From: Lachnospiraceae bacterium
GTDB taxonomy: Bacteria; Bacillota; Clostridia; Lachnospirales; Lachnospiraceae
Assembly (NCBI GenBank): GCA_900772845.1
Contig: CAAGSD010000031.1
Location: 1-58,266 of the forward strand
Direction of reading: 5' to 3'
Length of the DNA: 58,266 nt
Shown here: one piece after another, positions 49,414 to 58,035 of the stretch
Layout: every line of letters begins with the position of its first letter
Numbering within the stretch: the stretch's first letter is position 1
Program-made: the position numbers and the translations under genes
Notes under the pieces: generated by a model
What the model saw: the letters and a program-made list of their open reading frames with translations, nothing else
Told to the model about the DNA's origin: nothing
Database searches by the model: none

Positions 49414-51534
49414 TTATACCGTCCTTTCTTTATAGGTCTGCTCAGCATCCGTTGCAGGGGAGCCGGCATTTTTGTTCCGGAAGCCGATGCTGGTGACACA
49501 GATCACCTTGTCGAACAGCATGAACATGGCCGGCAGGAACAGGATAACAGCGAACATACTTACAATAGCGCCTCTTGCCATCAGGTCGCAGAGGGAACTG
49601 ATAATGTCCACATCGGAATACAGGGCAACACCGAAGGTGGCGGAGAACAATCCCATGGCGCTGACAATAATGGAAGGAATGGATACCTTCAGGGCGTTGG
49701 TGACTGCTTCACGTTTGCCCTTGCCATCGTATCTTTCCTGCTTGTATCTTGTGGTCATCAGAATAGCGTAGTCCACGGTAGCACCCAGCTGGATCGTACT
49801 GATACAGATCGGGGCGATGAAAGGAAGTGACGTTCCTGTCAGGTGAGCAAGCCCCAGGTTAATGAAAATGGACAGCTCGATAACGGCTACTAAGATCAAC
49901 GGCAGTGTAATACTTTTCTCTACCAGAGCAATGATCACGAAGATCGCTACGATGGAAACCGCATTTACAACCTTGAAGTCCTCGTCGGTGGTCTCAATCA
50001 AATCCTTGGTACAGGGAGCTTCACCGATCAGCATACCCTTGGGATCGTATTTTTTCAAAATAGTATTCAGCTCATTGATCTGGACATTTACTTCATCGGT
50101 AGCGGTCTTGTATTCGGAGTTGACCAGAAGCAGCTCCCAGTCATTGCTCTTTAATACCTCTTTGACAGATTCCGGAAGCATTTCCTCCGGTACCAGAGGG
50201 CCGACCACGGATTCCAGTCCCAGGGCATATTTAATACCATCGACATTCTCCATCTCGTGAATCATGGCGCGAACGTCAGTGTCAGATACATCGGTGCTTA
50301 CCAGTACCATATGGGTGGCACCCACACCGAAATCTTCCTGCAGCTTGCTGTTGGCTACCACGTAAGCCATATCTTCGGGAAGAGTTTCACCGAGATCGTA
50401 ATACACTTCCTTATTGGTTGCTTTGTAAGACAGATATGAAGGAAGTACCAGTACCAGGAACAGGATCAGGAATACGGGAAACACTTTGGTAATACCCGAA
50501 GCAACCTTTCCCATATCCGGCAGCAGGGATTTGTGGCTGGTCTTCTGTAACACTTTATCCAATAGCAGGATCATGGAAGGAAGCGTTGTGACACAGCCGA
50601 TGACACCTAAGATGACACCCTTGGCCATAACCACACCCAGATCCAGACCTAAGGTATAGCTCATGAAACACAGAGCAATGAAGCCTGCCACAGTGGTGAT
50701 GGAACTTCCGACTACGGAGGTCAGTGTTGTGTTGATGGCTACAGCCATGGCTTGTTTATTGTCATCGTACATGGTCTTCTGCTCTTCGTAGCTGTGCCAG
50801 AGGAAAATGGAATAGTCCATGGTAACGGCCAGCTGCAATACTGCGGACAATGCCTTGGTCAGGTAGGAGATCTCGCCGAGGAAGTAGTTCGTACCCATAT
50901 TTAAGAGGATCGCCATACCGATACTCATCAGGAAGACAAACGGTGTGATCCAGTTGTCCATGAAGATCATCATGGCTGCGCAGGCCAATGCTACGGCAAT
51001 GCCTACATAGATCGGTTCCTCTTTTTCGCACAGATCCTTCAGGTCGGTGACCATGGCGGACATACCGGATACGAAACACTGCTTACCGGCAATGCTGCGG
51101 ATCTCGGTGATCGCCTCCATGGTATCATCGGAGGAGGTGGAGGTATCGAAGAAGATCGCTAACATGGTGCTGTCACCGGAATTGAAGGCATCATACAGCT
51201 TGGAAGGAAGCATTTCCATGGGAACGGATACATCTGCGAAATCGTCATACCACAGAACGGTGTCCACATGATCTACATGAGAGATGTCTTCCCGGAGAGA
51301 GGAGACATCCTCGGGATCCATTCCTTCGATGATCACGAAGGAAAAGGCTCCTTTTCCGAATTCATCCATCAGAATATCCTGACCTACTACCGTGTCAATA
51401 TCACCGGGCAGGTAAGTCAGCATATCGTAATTGATCCGCGTCATGATCATACCGATCAGGGAAGGGATCAGTAGTATAACTGCCAGTATCAGAATAGGAA
51501 TACGGCATTTTACGACCCATTTACCAAATTTCAT
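49414..51534 (-). CDS. MMPL/RND-superfamily exporter
   Basis: A 706-aa MMPL-family transporter with two repeats of one plus five transmembrane segments. Motifs include VTMDYSIFLWHSYEEQ and ATVDYAILMTTRYKQER (the proton-relay DY motifs) and repeated LPSMILLLDK/LPAMFMLFDK ends. Family members export lipids, peptides or drugs using the proton gradient. The start has AAAGGAG. The downstream heptad protein and upstream TetR gene suggest a regulated export unit. Confidence 0.92.
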   Translation of the reverse strand: MKFGKWVVKCRIPILILAVILLIPSLIGMIMTRINYDMLTYLPGDIDTVVGQDILMDEFGKGAFSFVIIEGMDPEDVSSLREDISHVDHVDTVLWYDDFADVSVPMEMLPSKLYDAFNSGDSTMLAIFFDTSTSSDDTMEAITEIRSIAGKQCFVSGMSAMVTDLKDLCEKEEPIYVGIAVALACAAMMIFMDNWITPFVFLMSIGMAILLNMGTNYFLGEISYLTKALSAVLQLAVTMDYSIFLWHSYEEQKTMYDDNKQAMAVAINTTLTSVVGSSITTVAGFIALCFMSYTLGLDLGVVMAKGVILGVIGCVTTLPSMILLLDKVLQKTSHKSLLPDMGKVASGITKVFPVFLILFLVLVLPSYLSYKATNKEVYYDLGETLPEDMAYVVANSKLQEDFGVGATHMVLVSTDVSDTDVRAMIHEMENVDGIKYALGLESVVGPLVPEEMLPESVKEVLKSNDWELLLVNSEYKTATDEVNVQINELNTILKKYDPKGMLIGEAPCTKDLIETTDEDFKVVNAVSIVAIFVIIALVEKSITLPLILVAVIELSIFINLGLAHLTGTSLPFIAPICISTIQLGATVDYAILMTTRYKQERYDGKGKREAVTNALKVSIPSIIVSAMGLFSATFGVALYSDVDIISSLCDLMARGAIVSMFAVILFLPAMFMLFDKVICVTSIGFRNKNAGSPATDAEQTYKERTV

Positions 51535-51558
51535 AAAGCAGGGCTCCTTTCGTTGTCG

Positions 51559-51600
51559 GCTATTCAGAGCCATTTTGCGAATGGGGTTCTGAATAGTTTC
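51559..51600. repeat. MITE-like repeat, copy (e), short
   Basis: GCTATTCAGAGCC is followed by ATTTTGCGAATG and the inverted end GGTTCTGAATAGTTTC. It is about 42 bp, shorter than other copies. The inner ATTTTGCGAATG is shared with copies (b) and (f). It lies upstream of the MMPL gene. Confidence 0.65.
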
Positions 51601-51643
51601 TCAATTCGTATTGTATGCAAGGAGTCCGGCCTTGAAAACGGAC

Positions 51644-51678
51644 AAAAAAAGGCAATGCACAAAAATTGCGCATTGCTT
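51644..51678 (-). terminator. Terminator of the tetR gene
   Basis: On the minus strand AAGCAATGCGCAA pairs with TTGTGCATTGCC and is followed by seven T. It lies 44 bp after the tetR stop, separating it from the MMPL unit. Confidence 0.85.
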
Positions 51679-51721
51679 ATAAATAATCCAAAATATGTGC
51701 AAACAGTAGTAAATGCCCAGA

Positions 51722-52294
51722 TTAGCGGGCTACACGGGTGAGGGCGGCTTCAATATTTCCCCGGAAAATCTCACCGGTTCGTCGGATCAGGGCTTCTGGA
51801 TCCTTTTTCATTCCGGTGCTCAGCCAGTCTAAAATCATGCCAACCAGGGCAAATTTGTAAAAATCCACCACCATTTTCTGGTCTTCGGGAAAGACTTTTT
51901 TATGAGCCATATGTTCCACCTGTTCCGTGATCCGGGAAACGTACAGGCGCATGACCTCTCCGGCGATACTGTAGAGGTAACGTTCCATCCGCTCTCTGCT
52001 GACGGAATTGTAAATATGGTAGACCAGCCGCTTATTCTCCAGGGCAAACCGGGCGGCGGAGATAAAGCCGTCCTCCCAGGAGTCCATATCCAGATGCTGT
52101 GACAGCACCCGTTCCACATCTGCATTCAGAATGTGTTCCAACAGAGCGGTGATGTCCTGAAAATGATAGTAAAAAGTGTTGCGGCTGATGCCGCAGTCAT
52201 CCACGATGTCTTTTATGGTGATCTTATCCAGCGGCCGTTCATTCAGCAGCCGGATAAAGGATTCTTCGATAGCTTTGCTTGTAAACTGTGTCAT
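51722..52294 (-). CDS. TetR/AcrR-family regulator
   Basis: A 190-aa regulator: TetR helix-turn-helix at about 8-55 (IEESFIRLLNERPLDKITIKDIVDDCGISRNTFYYHFQDITALLEHI), followed by a C-terminal ligand domain. The start at 52294 has GGAGG 5 nt upstream; an ATG 12 nt earlier lies over it. It precedes the MMPL operon on the same strand and is the likely regulator of that exporter. Confidence 0.9.
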   Translation of the reverse strand: MTQFTSKAIEESFIRLLNERPLDKITIKDIVDDCGISRNTFYYHFQDITALLEHILNADVERVLSQHLDMDSWEDGFISAARFALENKRLVYHIYNSVSRERMERYLYSIAGEVMRLYVSRITEQVEHMAHKKVFPEDQKMVVDFYKFALVGMILDWLSTGMKKDPEALIRRTGEIFRGNIEAALTRVAR

Positions 52295-52343
52295 GGGTTC
52301 CTCCAACCTGATGATCCGTACACTTTATCTTATCACAAAAACG

Positions 52344-54230
52344 TTAATTTGTCATTAAAAGCAGGGCTTCCAGTGAAGAAAAATCAGAAGTTCCCTGTTC
52401 CAGATAAAAGGTGTGGAACCGGAGATCGGAATAGGCATCTTTCCAGTGATCCCTGGCGGTGTCCTGCAGCTGTAGAATCTCCAGATAACCGATGTAATAT
52501 TTCGGATAATTACAGGGCTCTTCAGCGATATAAGTGTAGATCGCTTCGCATGCCCCGGGAGAATCAATACCGAATTTCCCAAGAACCTCCGTCACCTGAT
52601 CACATCCGGCACCCTCTCCGTGGATCAGGAGATCCAACAAAGTGTACATGCACAACTGCAGGCTGCGGGTATGCTTTTCCAGCCGTGCCATCTGTGCGGC
52701 ATCCGGCTGCCCGGCCTGTTCCAACAGATCGGCCGCATAATCATAGGAAAGAAATTCCACATACAGTGCCCAGCCTTCGAGATAACCGCCGTACCAGAGG
52801 AGTTTCCTGGCGGGATTCCTGTTTCTGTCGGAAAAGGTGCGGTTACTGTACACGGTCTGGTAGAGATGTCCCGGGAATCCTTCATGAGCCAGTGTGGTGT
52901 AGAGTTCAAGTCCCTGCGGGGAGTTCCGGTGGTTTATGTATATGACATTATTGTCGGAATCCCCCAGAGGCGTGGTCAGGTAAAAGGCAGGAGCACTGTA
53001 GGGTTCCAGGCTGGGAACCACATCTTTGACGGTGACGGTGGGAACAGGGCTGCTGACCGGAAAGCCATTTTTCATACGGATCTGTAGATCCGAGAGCATT
53101 TCTTCCGGTTCTGTCAGAGGGAAAACTGCTGTATTTTCTTCAGAAAGCAGTGTGATCAGGGAAGGAGACCGGGCAGCCAGACTGCGGATGGCAGATTGCT
53201 CTTTCTGGAATTGCGTAAGCAGCATCTGCACCAGTTCTTTTTCGGAACGGGAAGAGCCGGTCTCGGAAAACAGCAGATGGAGATAATAGGTCTTACCGTC
53301 CGGCAGCAGGGCGAGCCCCTTCGGGAGCCCATTGCGGGCACTGTCATTGCTGCCTGAAGTAGCATCGGTGGCTGCTTCGGATGTAGAGGGATCGGCATTG
53401 GTGGAAGTTTCCAGAGAAAGCAGTCCTTCGGACAGGGCAGCATAGGCGGGCTGTACCACTGTGGCAAGCAGGCGGTCGTTAGTTTTGATCAGGGAGACGG
53501 CTTCCTCCGGAGTGAAAAGTCCCTGCGTCTGCAGCTCTGACAGGCGGTCTTCAAAGGTAGTCTGTAAAAAATGTGTTCCCTGTGTCAGTTCTTTTGCAGT
53601 GACAATAGTGTCACATTGCTTCCGGACTTTTTCTGAGGAGCAGGCAGGCATAAAGAAGCCTGCGGCAGCTTTTTCCTGCTCGTAGAGAAGCAGGGAGGCA
53701 AAATAGTCATCCACCTGATCTAAAAGCGCCAGATAATCAGTCACATCCCGTTTCGTACGGAAGGTGTATTCTGCCAGCAGAACGGGAAGCTGGGACTGCA
53801 TGCCGGAGGAAGGAGACAGGGGTTCGCTGTAATAGGGGAACGCAGCCAGGGCCAGATCGTTTTCCAGGGAGCGATGCAGCAGCCGGTAAGTATCGGCATT
53901 TTCCGGGGAAAGCCTGTCAGGGTCTATTCGGTCGAGTTGGTGCAATAAGTCGGTACAGTGTTCTTTGCTATCTTCCGGCTGGCCGGAGTGATAGATTGGG
54001 AGCACCGGTTCATATGCAGTGATACCGAAGGCTTTCGGATCGGCAATGGTGTAATGCATATTCAGGGTGCTTCCAGTCATTTCCTCCTGAAAAAGTTGGG
54101 AAGTGAATTGCTCAAAACGCTTATCTGGGGAGGCGTGGGAAGCGATAAGGGTCAGACCACCGGTGAGGGCACAGAGAAGACCGATACATACGAGTAGTTG
54201 TGAGAAAGAGAGAGGAGGACGTTTATGCAC
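52344..54230 (-). CDS. DUF885-family protein, putative metallopeptidase
   Basis: A protein of about 628 aa with an N-terminal signal or anchor (SQLLVCIGLLCALTGGLTLI) and a long DUF885 domain. It has the zinc-peptidase-like motif HEGFPGH followed by GGYLEGWALYVEFLSY. Family members are thought to be surface carboxypeptidase-like enzymes. Start is uncertain: I favour GTG at 54230 before the signal, because the longer frame (to 54323) runs into a palindrome in the regulatory gap. Weak ribosome site. Confidence 0.75.
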   Translation of the reverse strand: MHKRPPLSFSQLLVCIGLLCALTGGLTLIASHASPDKRFEQFTSQLFQEEMTGSTLNMHYTIADPKAFGITAYEPVLPIYHSGQPEDSKEHCTDLLHQLDRIDPDRLSPENADTYRLLHRSLENDLALAAFPYYSEPLSPSSGMQSQLPVLLAEYTFRTKRDVTDYLALLDQVDDYFASLLLYEQEKAAAGFFMPACSSEKVRKQCDTIVTAKELTQGTHFLQTTFEDRLSELQTQGLFTPEEAVSLIKTNDRLLATVVQPAYAALSEGLLSLETSTNADPSTSEAATDATSGSNDSARNGLPKGLALLPDGKTYYLHLLFSETGSSRSEKELVQMLLTQFQKEQSAIRSLAARSPSLITLLSEENTAVFPLTEPEEMLSDLQIRMKNGFPVSSPVPTVTVKDVVPSLEPYSAPAFYLTTPLGDSDNNVIYINHRNSPQGLELYTTLAHEGFPGHLYQTVYSNRTFSDRNRNPARKLLWYGGYLEGWALYVEFLSYDYAADLLEQAGQPDAAQMARLEKHTRSLQLCMYTLLDLLIHGEGAGCDQVTEVLGKFGIDSPGACEAIYTYIAEEPCNYPKYYIGYLEILQLQDTARDHWKDAYSDLRFHTFYLEQGTSDFSSLEALLLMTN

Positions 54231-54308
54231 GATGATTACCTGATGACAAAGAGTGTTAGTAAAAATATATGTGGAAATTTTGCAGAATAGACTTACCCTC
54301 TGGCAAAC

Positions 54309-54393
54309 ATAGTTGTACACCATACAACTATATATAAATGTACCTAAAACATGTAAAAGATGTATTGACTTTGTACGGTCGTCTGATTATACT
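54309..54393 (+). promoter_or_regulatory. araR promoter and adjacent palindrome
   Basis: TTGACT (54365-54370), 17 nt, TATACT (54388-54393) form a good promoter just before araR. ATAGTTGTA (54309-54317) and TACAACTAT (54323-54331) form a perfect 9-bp inverted repeat with a 5-nt spacer. Its TTGTA/TACAA halves resemble AraR boxes of Bacillus, and TTTGTACGG inside the promoter spacer is another possible half site. This suggests autoregulation. Confidence 0.6.
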
Positions 54394-54403
54394 GAAAGTG
54401 ATT

Positions 54404-55525
54404 ATGGAGACAAAATATCAAAACCTCATTAATTACATACAGGAACAGATCTCAGATGGACAACTGGGTCCCGGAGAGAAGGTCCCCTCGGAGAATCAGC
54501 TTTCGGAACAGTTCCATATCAGCAGGCAGACAGTGCGGAAGGCCATCGGAGCACTGGAGGAGGACGGTCTGGTGCAGAGGATCCGGGGCAGCGGCACCTA
54601 TGTGAGCTTTGACCGCCGGAAGAATCTGGAACAGCGCAACAGCATCGCCGTGGTGACCACGTATGTGGACAGTTACATTTTCCCAAGGATTCTGCAGGGA
54701 ATGCAGAATACTTTATTTGAAAGCGGCTTTTCCGTGCAGATCTATTTCACGAACAACATGCTGGACCGGGAGAAAAGCATTCTGAAAGATCTGCTGAAAC
54801 GGGATGATGTGGCCGGAGTGATCGTGGAGGGGACAAAGAGCGGATTGCCGAATCCGAACCTGGACCTGTACCGCCACCTGATGGCCAGAAAGATACCGCT
54901 TTTGTTTTTCAATACCTATTATCCGGAGCTGGAAGCTCCTCATGTGTCGCTCAATGATGCAGAGGCAGCCTATAAAGCCGTACGATATCTGATCGATAAA
55001 GGGCATCAGAAGATCGGGGCCATCCTGAAGCTGGATGATGGACAGGGCAGACAGCGTTATCTGGGATATCTGCGGGCCATGGAAGAGGCCGGGCTGACCG
55101 TGACGGATTCCCGGATGGTGTGGATCGACACAGATGAATCGAAGCAGCTTGGCTACTGCCGGGACAGAATCCTGAACCGGGTGGAGGAATGTACCGCCCT
55201 TCTGGCATACAATGACCAGATCGCCTTTCAGCTGATCCGGATGCTGACGGAGCGCAATATCCGGGTGCCGGAAGAGGTATCGGTCATCAGCATTGATGAT
55301 TCGGATCTGGCGAGACACAGCGAAGTGCCCATCACCTCCCTGCCCCATCCAAAGGAGAATCTGGGGAAAAAAGCGGCGGAGACACTGTTACAGATGATCT
55401 CAGGCAGGAAAAAGGATCTGACCTACGAATTTGACACCCGTGTCGTAGAACGGGAATCTGTGACAGAATATGAAAACCAAAAAGGAAGCCTCGTAGAGGC
55501 GATTTTGCGAATGGGATCTGAATAG
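54404..55525 (+). CDS. araR: AraR-like repressor (GntR HTH plus LacI sensor)
   Basis: A 373-aa chimeric regulator: a GntR winged helix at 1-70 (YQNLINYIQEQISDGQLGPGEKVPSENQLSEQFHISRQTVRKAI) and a LacI/PBP-type sugar-binding domain after it. This is the AraR layout, and araB and araD follow, so L-arabinose is the likely effector. The ATG is only about 10 nt after a -10 box, so the mRNA may be leaderless. The last residues (EAILRMGSE) and stop are encoded in a MITE-like repeat. Confidence 0.88.
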   Translation: METKYQNLINYIQEQISDGQLGPGEKVPSENQLSEQFHISRQTVRKAIGALEEDGLVQRIRGSGTYVSFDRRKNLEQRNSIAVVTTYVDSYIFPRILQGMQNTLFESGFSVQIYFTNNMLDREKSILKDLLKRDDVAGVIVEGTKSGLPNPNLDLYRHLMARKIPLLFFNTYYPELEAPHVSLNDAEAAYKAVRYLIDKGHQKIGAILKLDDGQGRQRYLGYLRAMEEAGLTVTDSRMVWIDTDESKQLGYCRDRILNRVEECTALLAYNDQIAFQLIRMLTERNIRVPEEVSVISIDDSDLARHSEVPITSLPHPKENLGKKAAETLLQMISGRKKDLTYEFDTRVVERESVTEYENQKGSLVEAILRMGSE

Positions 55526-55530
55526 TTACA
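55501..55530. repeat. MITE-like repeat half, copy (f), overlapping the araR end
   Basis: GATTTTGCGAATGGGATCTGAATAGTTACA contains the family's inner string and right end (CTGAATAGTTAC). The left half is degraded (AGCCTCGTAGAGGC just before is a small hairpin). The araR stop codon is within it. Confidence 0.6.
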
Positions 55531-55578
55531 AGAAAATAATGAAAACGATAAAAATCAAAGGGATAAGGAGAGAACACA

Positions 55579-57165
55579 ATGAGCGAAGCAGTAAAAGAAG
55601 CGATCAGAACAGGAAAAACAGCCCTTGGTATCGAGTTTGGCTCCACCAGGATCAAAGCAGTACTGGTAGATGAGAGCCATGCGCCTATCGCCATGGGAAC
55701 CTATGACTGGGAGAACCGTCTGGAGAACAATATCTGGACCTACAGTCTGGAGGATATCTGGAAAGGTTTACAAGGCTGCTACAAGAGCCTGACAGACGAT
55801 GTGGAGACAAAATACGGTGAGAAGCTGACCACACTGGGCTCTCTGGGATTCAGCGGAATGATGCACGGCTATATGCCGTTTAATGCAGCCGGAGATCTTC
55901 TGGTTCCTTTCCGTACTTGGAGAAATACCATGACGGAAGAGGCCTGCAAGAAACTGATCCCGGTATTTAATTTCAACATCCCTCAGAGATGGAGCATTGC
56001 ACACTTGTATCAGGCTATTTTAAGCGGAGAAGAGCATGTAAAGGATATTGCTTTCTTCACCACACTGGCAGGATACATCCACTGGAAGCTGTCCGGAGAA
56101 AAGGTGCTGGGCATCGGTGAGGCAGCAGGTATGTTCCCCATTGATTCCACCATTATGGATTTTGACCAGAAGATGCTGGATCAGTTTGACGGTTTACATA
56201 ATTTTGACTGGAAGATCCGTGACATTCTGCCGAAGGTGCTGGCAGCCGGAGAACCCGCCGGTGTTTTGACTGCGGAAGGTGCAAAATTACTGGATCCCAC
56301 AGGAACCTTACAGCCCGGTGCAGCTATGTGTCCTCCCGAGGGCGATGCCGGAACCGGAATGGTAGCCACCAACAGTGTGGCAGTCCGCACCGGTAATGTC
56401 TCCGCCGGGACCTCTATTTTTGCCATGGTGGTACTGGAGAAGGCTATGGAAAAAGTACACGAAGAGATCGATATGGTCACCACCCCCGATGGTATGCCTG
56501 TAGCTATGGTACACTGCAATAACTGTACTTCGGATCTGAACGCCTGGGTAAACCTGTTAGGTGAATGTGCGGAGAGTTTTGGGGTGAAAGTAGACAAGAA
56601 CGAACTGTACGGGGTACTGTATCGCAAGGCATTGGAAGGAGCTGCGGACTGTGGCGGCGTGACAGCATATAACTATTTCTCAGGAGAGCCCATCACCGGA
56701 CTGGACGCAGGCCGCCCTATGGTGGTAAGGACTCCCGATGCGGACTTCTCACTGGCGAACTTTATGCGTTCCCACCTGTACAGTGCAGTGGCTACGTTGA
56801 AGATCGGTATGGATATTCTGTTAAAAGAGGAGCATGTGGCTGTAGATTCCCTGATGGGACATGGCGGCTTCTTCAAGACACCTGTGGTGGGACAGCGTGT
56901 CATGGCAGCAGGCATGAACGCACCGATCACCGTTATGGATACCGCCAGCGAAGGCGGTGCCTGGGGTATTGCGATCCTGGCAGCTTTCATGAAGGAGAAA
57001 AAAGACGGCGAGACGCTGTCTTCCTATCTGAATGATAAGATCTTCGCAGGACAGACCGGAACCACACTGTATCCGGATCCTGAGGATGTGAAGGGATTTG
57101 ATGCTTTCCTGGAAGAGTACAAGAAGCTGCTTCCCGCAGAAAAGGCAGCCGTTGCGGCAAAATAA
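55579..57165 (+). CDS. araB: FGGY-family kinase, probable L-ribulokinase
   Basis: A 528-aa sugar kinase of the FGGY family: ALGIEFGSTRIKAVLVDE at the phosphate-1 site, GFSGMMHGYMPFN, and the C-terminal GHGGFFKTPVVGQRVMA and SEGGAWGIAILA. Its place between araR and araD points to L-ribulose phosphorylation; other pentuloses are possible for the family. AAGGAGAGAACACA gives a strong start. Confidence 0.85.
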   Translation: MSEAVKEAIRTGKTALGIEFGSTRIKAVLVDESHAPIAMGTYDWENRLENNIWTYSLEDIWKGLQGCYKSLTDDVETKYGEKLTTLGSLGFSGMMHGYMPFNAAGDLLVPFRTWRNTMTEEACKKLIPVFNFNIPQRWSIAHLYQAILSGEEHVKDIAFFTTLAGYIHWKLSGEKVLGIGEAAGMFPIDSTIMDFDQKMLDQFDGLHNFDWKIRDILPKVLAAGEPAGVLTAEGAKLLDPTGTLQPGAAMCPPEGDAGTGMVATNSVAVRTGNVSAGTSIFAMVVLEKAMEKVHEEIDMVTTPDGMPVAMVHCNNCTSDLNAWVNLLGECAESFGVKVDKNELYGVLYRKALEGAADCGGVTAYNYFSGEPITGLDAGRPMVVRTPDADFSLANFMRSHLYSAVATLKIGMDILLKEEHVAVDSLMGHGGFFKTPVVGQRVMAAGMNAPITVMDTASEGGAWGIAILAAFMKEKKDGETLSSYLNDKIFAGQTGTTLYPDPEDVKGFDAFLEEYKKLLPAEKAAVAAK

Positions 57166-57318
57166 TTTTTCAGGTGCAAAATATGCATGCATAGTGCACG
57201 GAAGGATACCGCACGTAGGTATGCGGTGCATGAGAGCACATAAGCACATGATATCTGAGGGCACGACACATAGGTGTCGGAAAGCCTGCGGGTCTTAGAA
57301 AGAAATGAGGTTTAGGAT
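57166..57318 (+). other. Structured gap between araB and araD
   Basis: The 153-bp gap has hairpins such as ATACCGCAC/GTATGCGGT (about 57207-57227) and ATGCATGCAT. It has no T tract and no gene. It may tune araD expression or stability. Confidence 0.4.
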
Positions 57319-58023
57319 ATGTTAGAAGAATTAAAACAGAAAGTATATGAAGCAAATATGGATCTTCCCCGGTACGGTCTGGTGACTTTTACCTGGGGAA
57401 ATGTCAGCGCCATTGACAGAGAGAGTGGACTGTTCGTGATCAAACCCAGTGGTGTGGATTATGATAAGCTGACACCGGAAATGATGGTAGTCATGGATCT
57501 GAACGGCAACAAGGTAGAGGGGAACTTAAATCCCTCTTCTGACACAGCTACCCATCTGGAGCTGTACAAGGCGTTCCCGGAGATCGGCGGCATCGTACAT
57601 ACCCATTCTTCCTATGCTACCAGCTGGGCGCAGGCAGGAAGAGACATTCCCTGCTACGGAACCACCCATGCGGATTATATCTACGGACCGGTTCCCTGCG
57701 TGCGCTGCCTGACAAAGGAAGAGATCGAGGACGCTTACGAGGAAAATACCGGACACCTGATCGTCAATGAGTTTAAGCGTCTGGGCAAGGATCCCAAGGC
57801 TGTGCCTGCCGTTTTGTGCAAGAATCACGGTCCCTTTGCCTGGGGCAAGGATGCCAGAGAGGCTGTCCACAATGCCGTAGTATTGGAAGAAGTAGCAAAA
57901 ATGGCATACCGCGCCGAGACCATCAATCCCAGGATCCAGCCGGCACCGCAGGAACTGCAGGATAAGCACTATAACCGTAAGCACGGAAAGAATGCATACT
58001 ATGGCCAAACAACTTTGAAATAG
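57319..58023 (+). CDS. araD: L-ribulose-5-phosphate 4-epimerase
   Basis: A 234-aa class II aldolase-fold enzyme that turns L-ribulose 5-phosphate into D-xylulose 5-phosphate. It has TWGNVSAIDRESGLFVIKPSGVDYD, the zinc ligands in VHTHSSYAT and a later CKNHGPFAWG, and YGTTHADY. The length is standard. With araR and araB it forms the arabinose pathway; araA is not in the window. Confidence 0.95.
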   Translation: MLEELKQKVYEANMDLPRYGLVTFTWGNVSAIDRESGLFVIKPSGVDYDKLTPEMMVVMDLNGNKVEGNLNPSSDTATHLELYKAFPEIGGIVHTHSSYATSWAQAGRDIPCYGTTHADYIYGPVPCVRCLTKEEIEDAYEENTGHLIVNEFKRLGKDPKAVPAVLCKNHGPFAWGKDAREAVHNAVVLEEVAKMAYRAETINPRIQPAPQELQDKHYNRKHGKNAYYGQTTLK

Positions 58024-58035
58024 AATTTGACTTAT

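Noticed and set aside
54231..54323. N-terminal extension of the DUF885 protein to the ATG at 54323
   Set aside because: It lacks a ribosome site and overlaps a perfect palindrome in the divergent control region; the signal sequence begins after the GTG at 54230. The true start stays uncertain.
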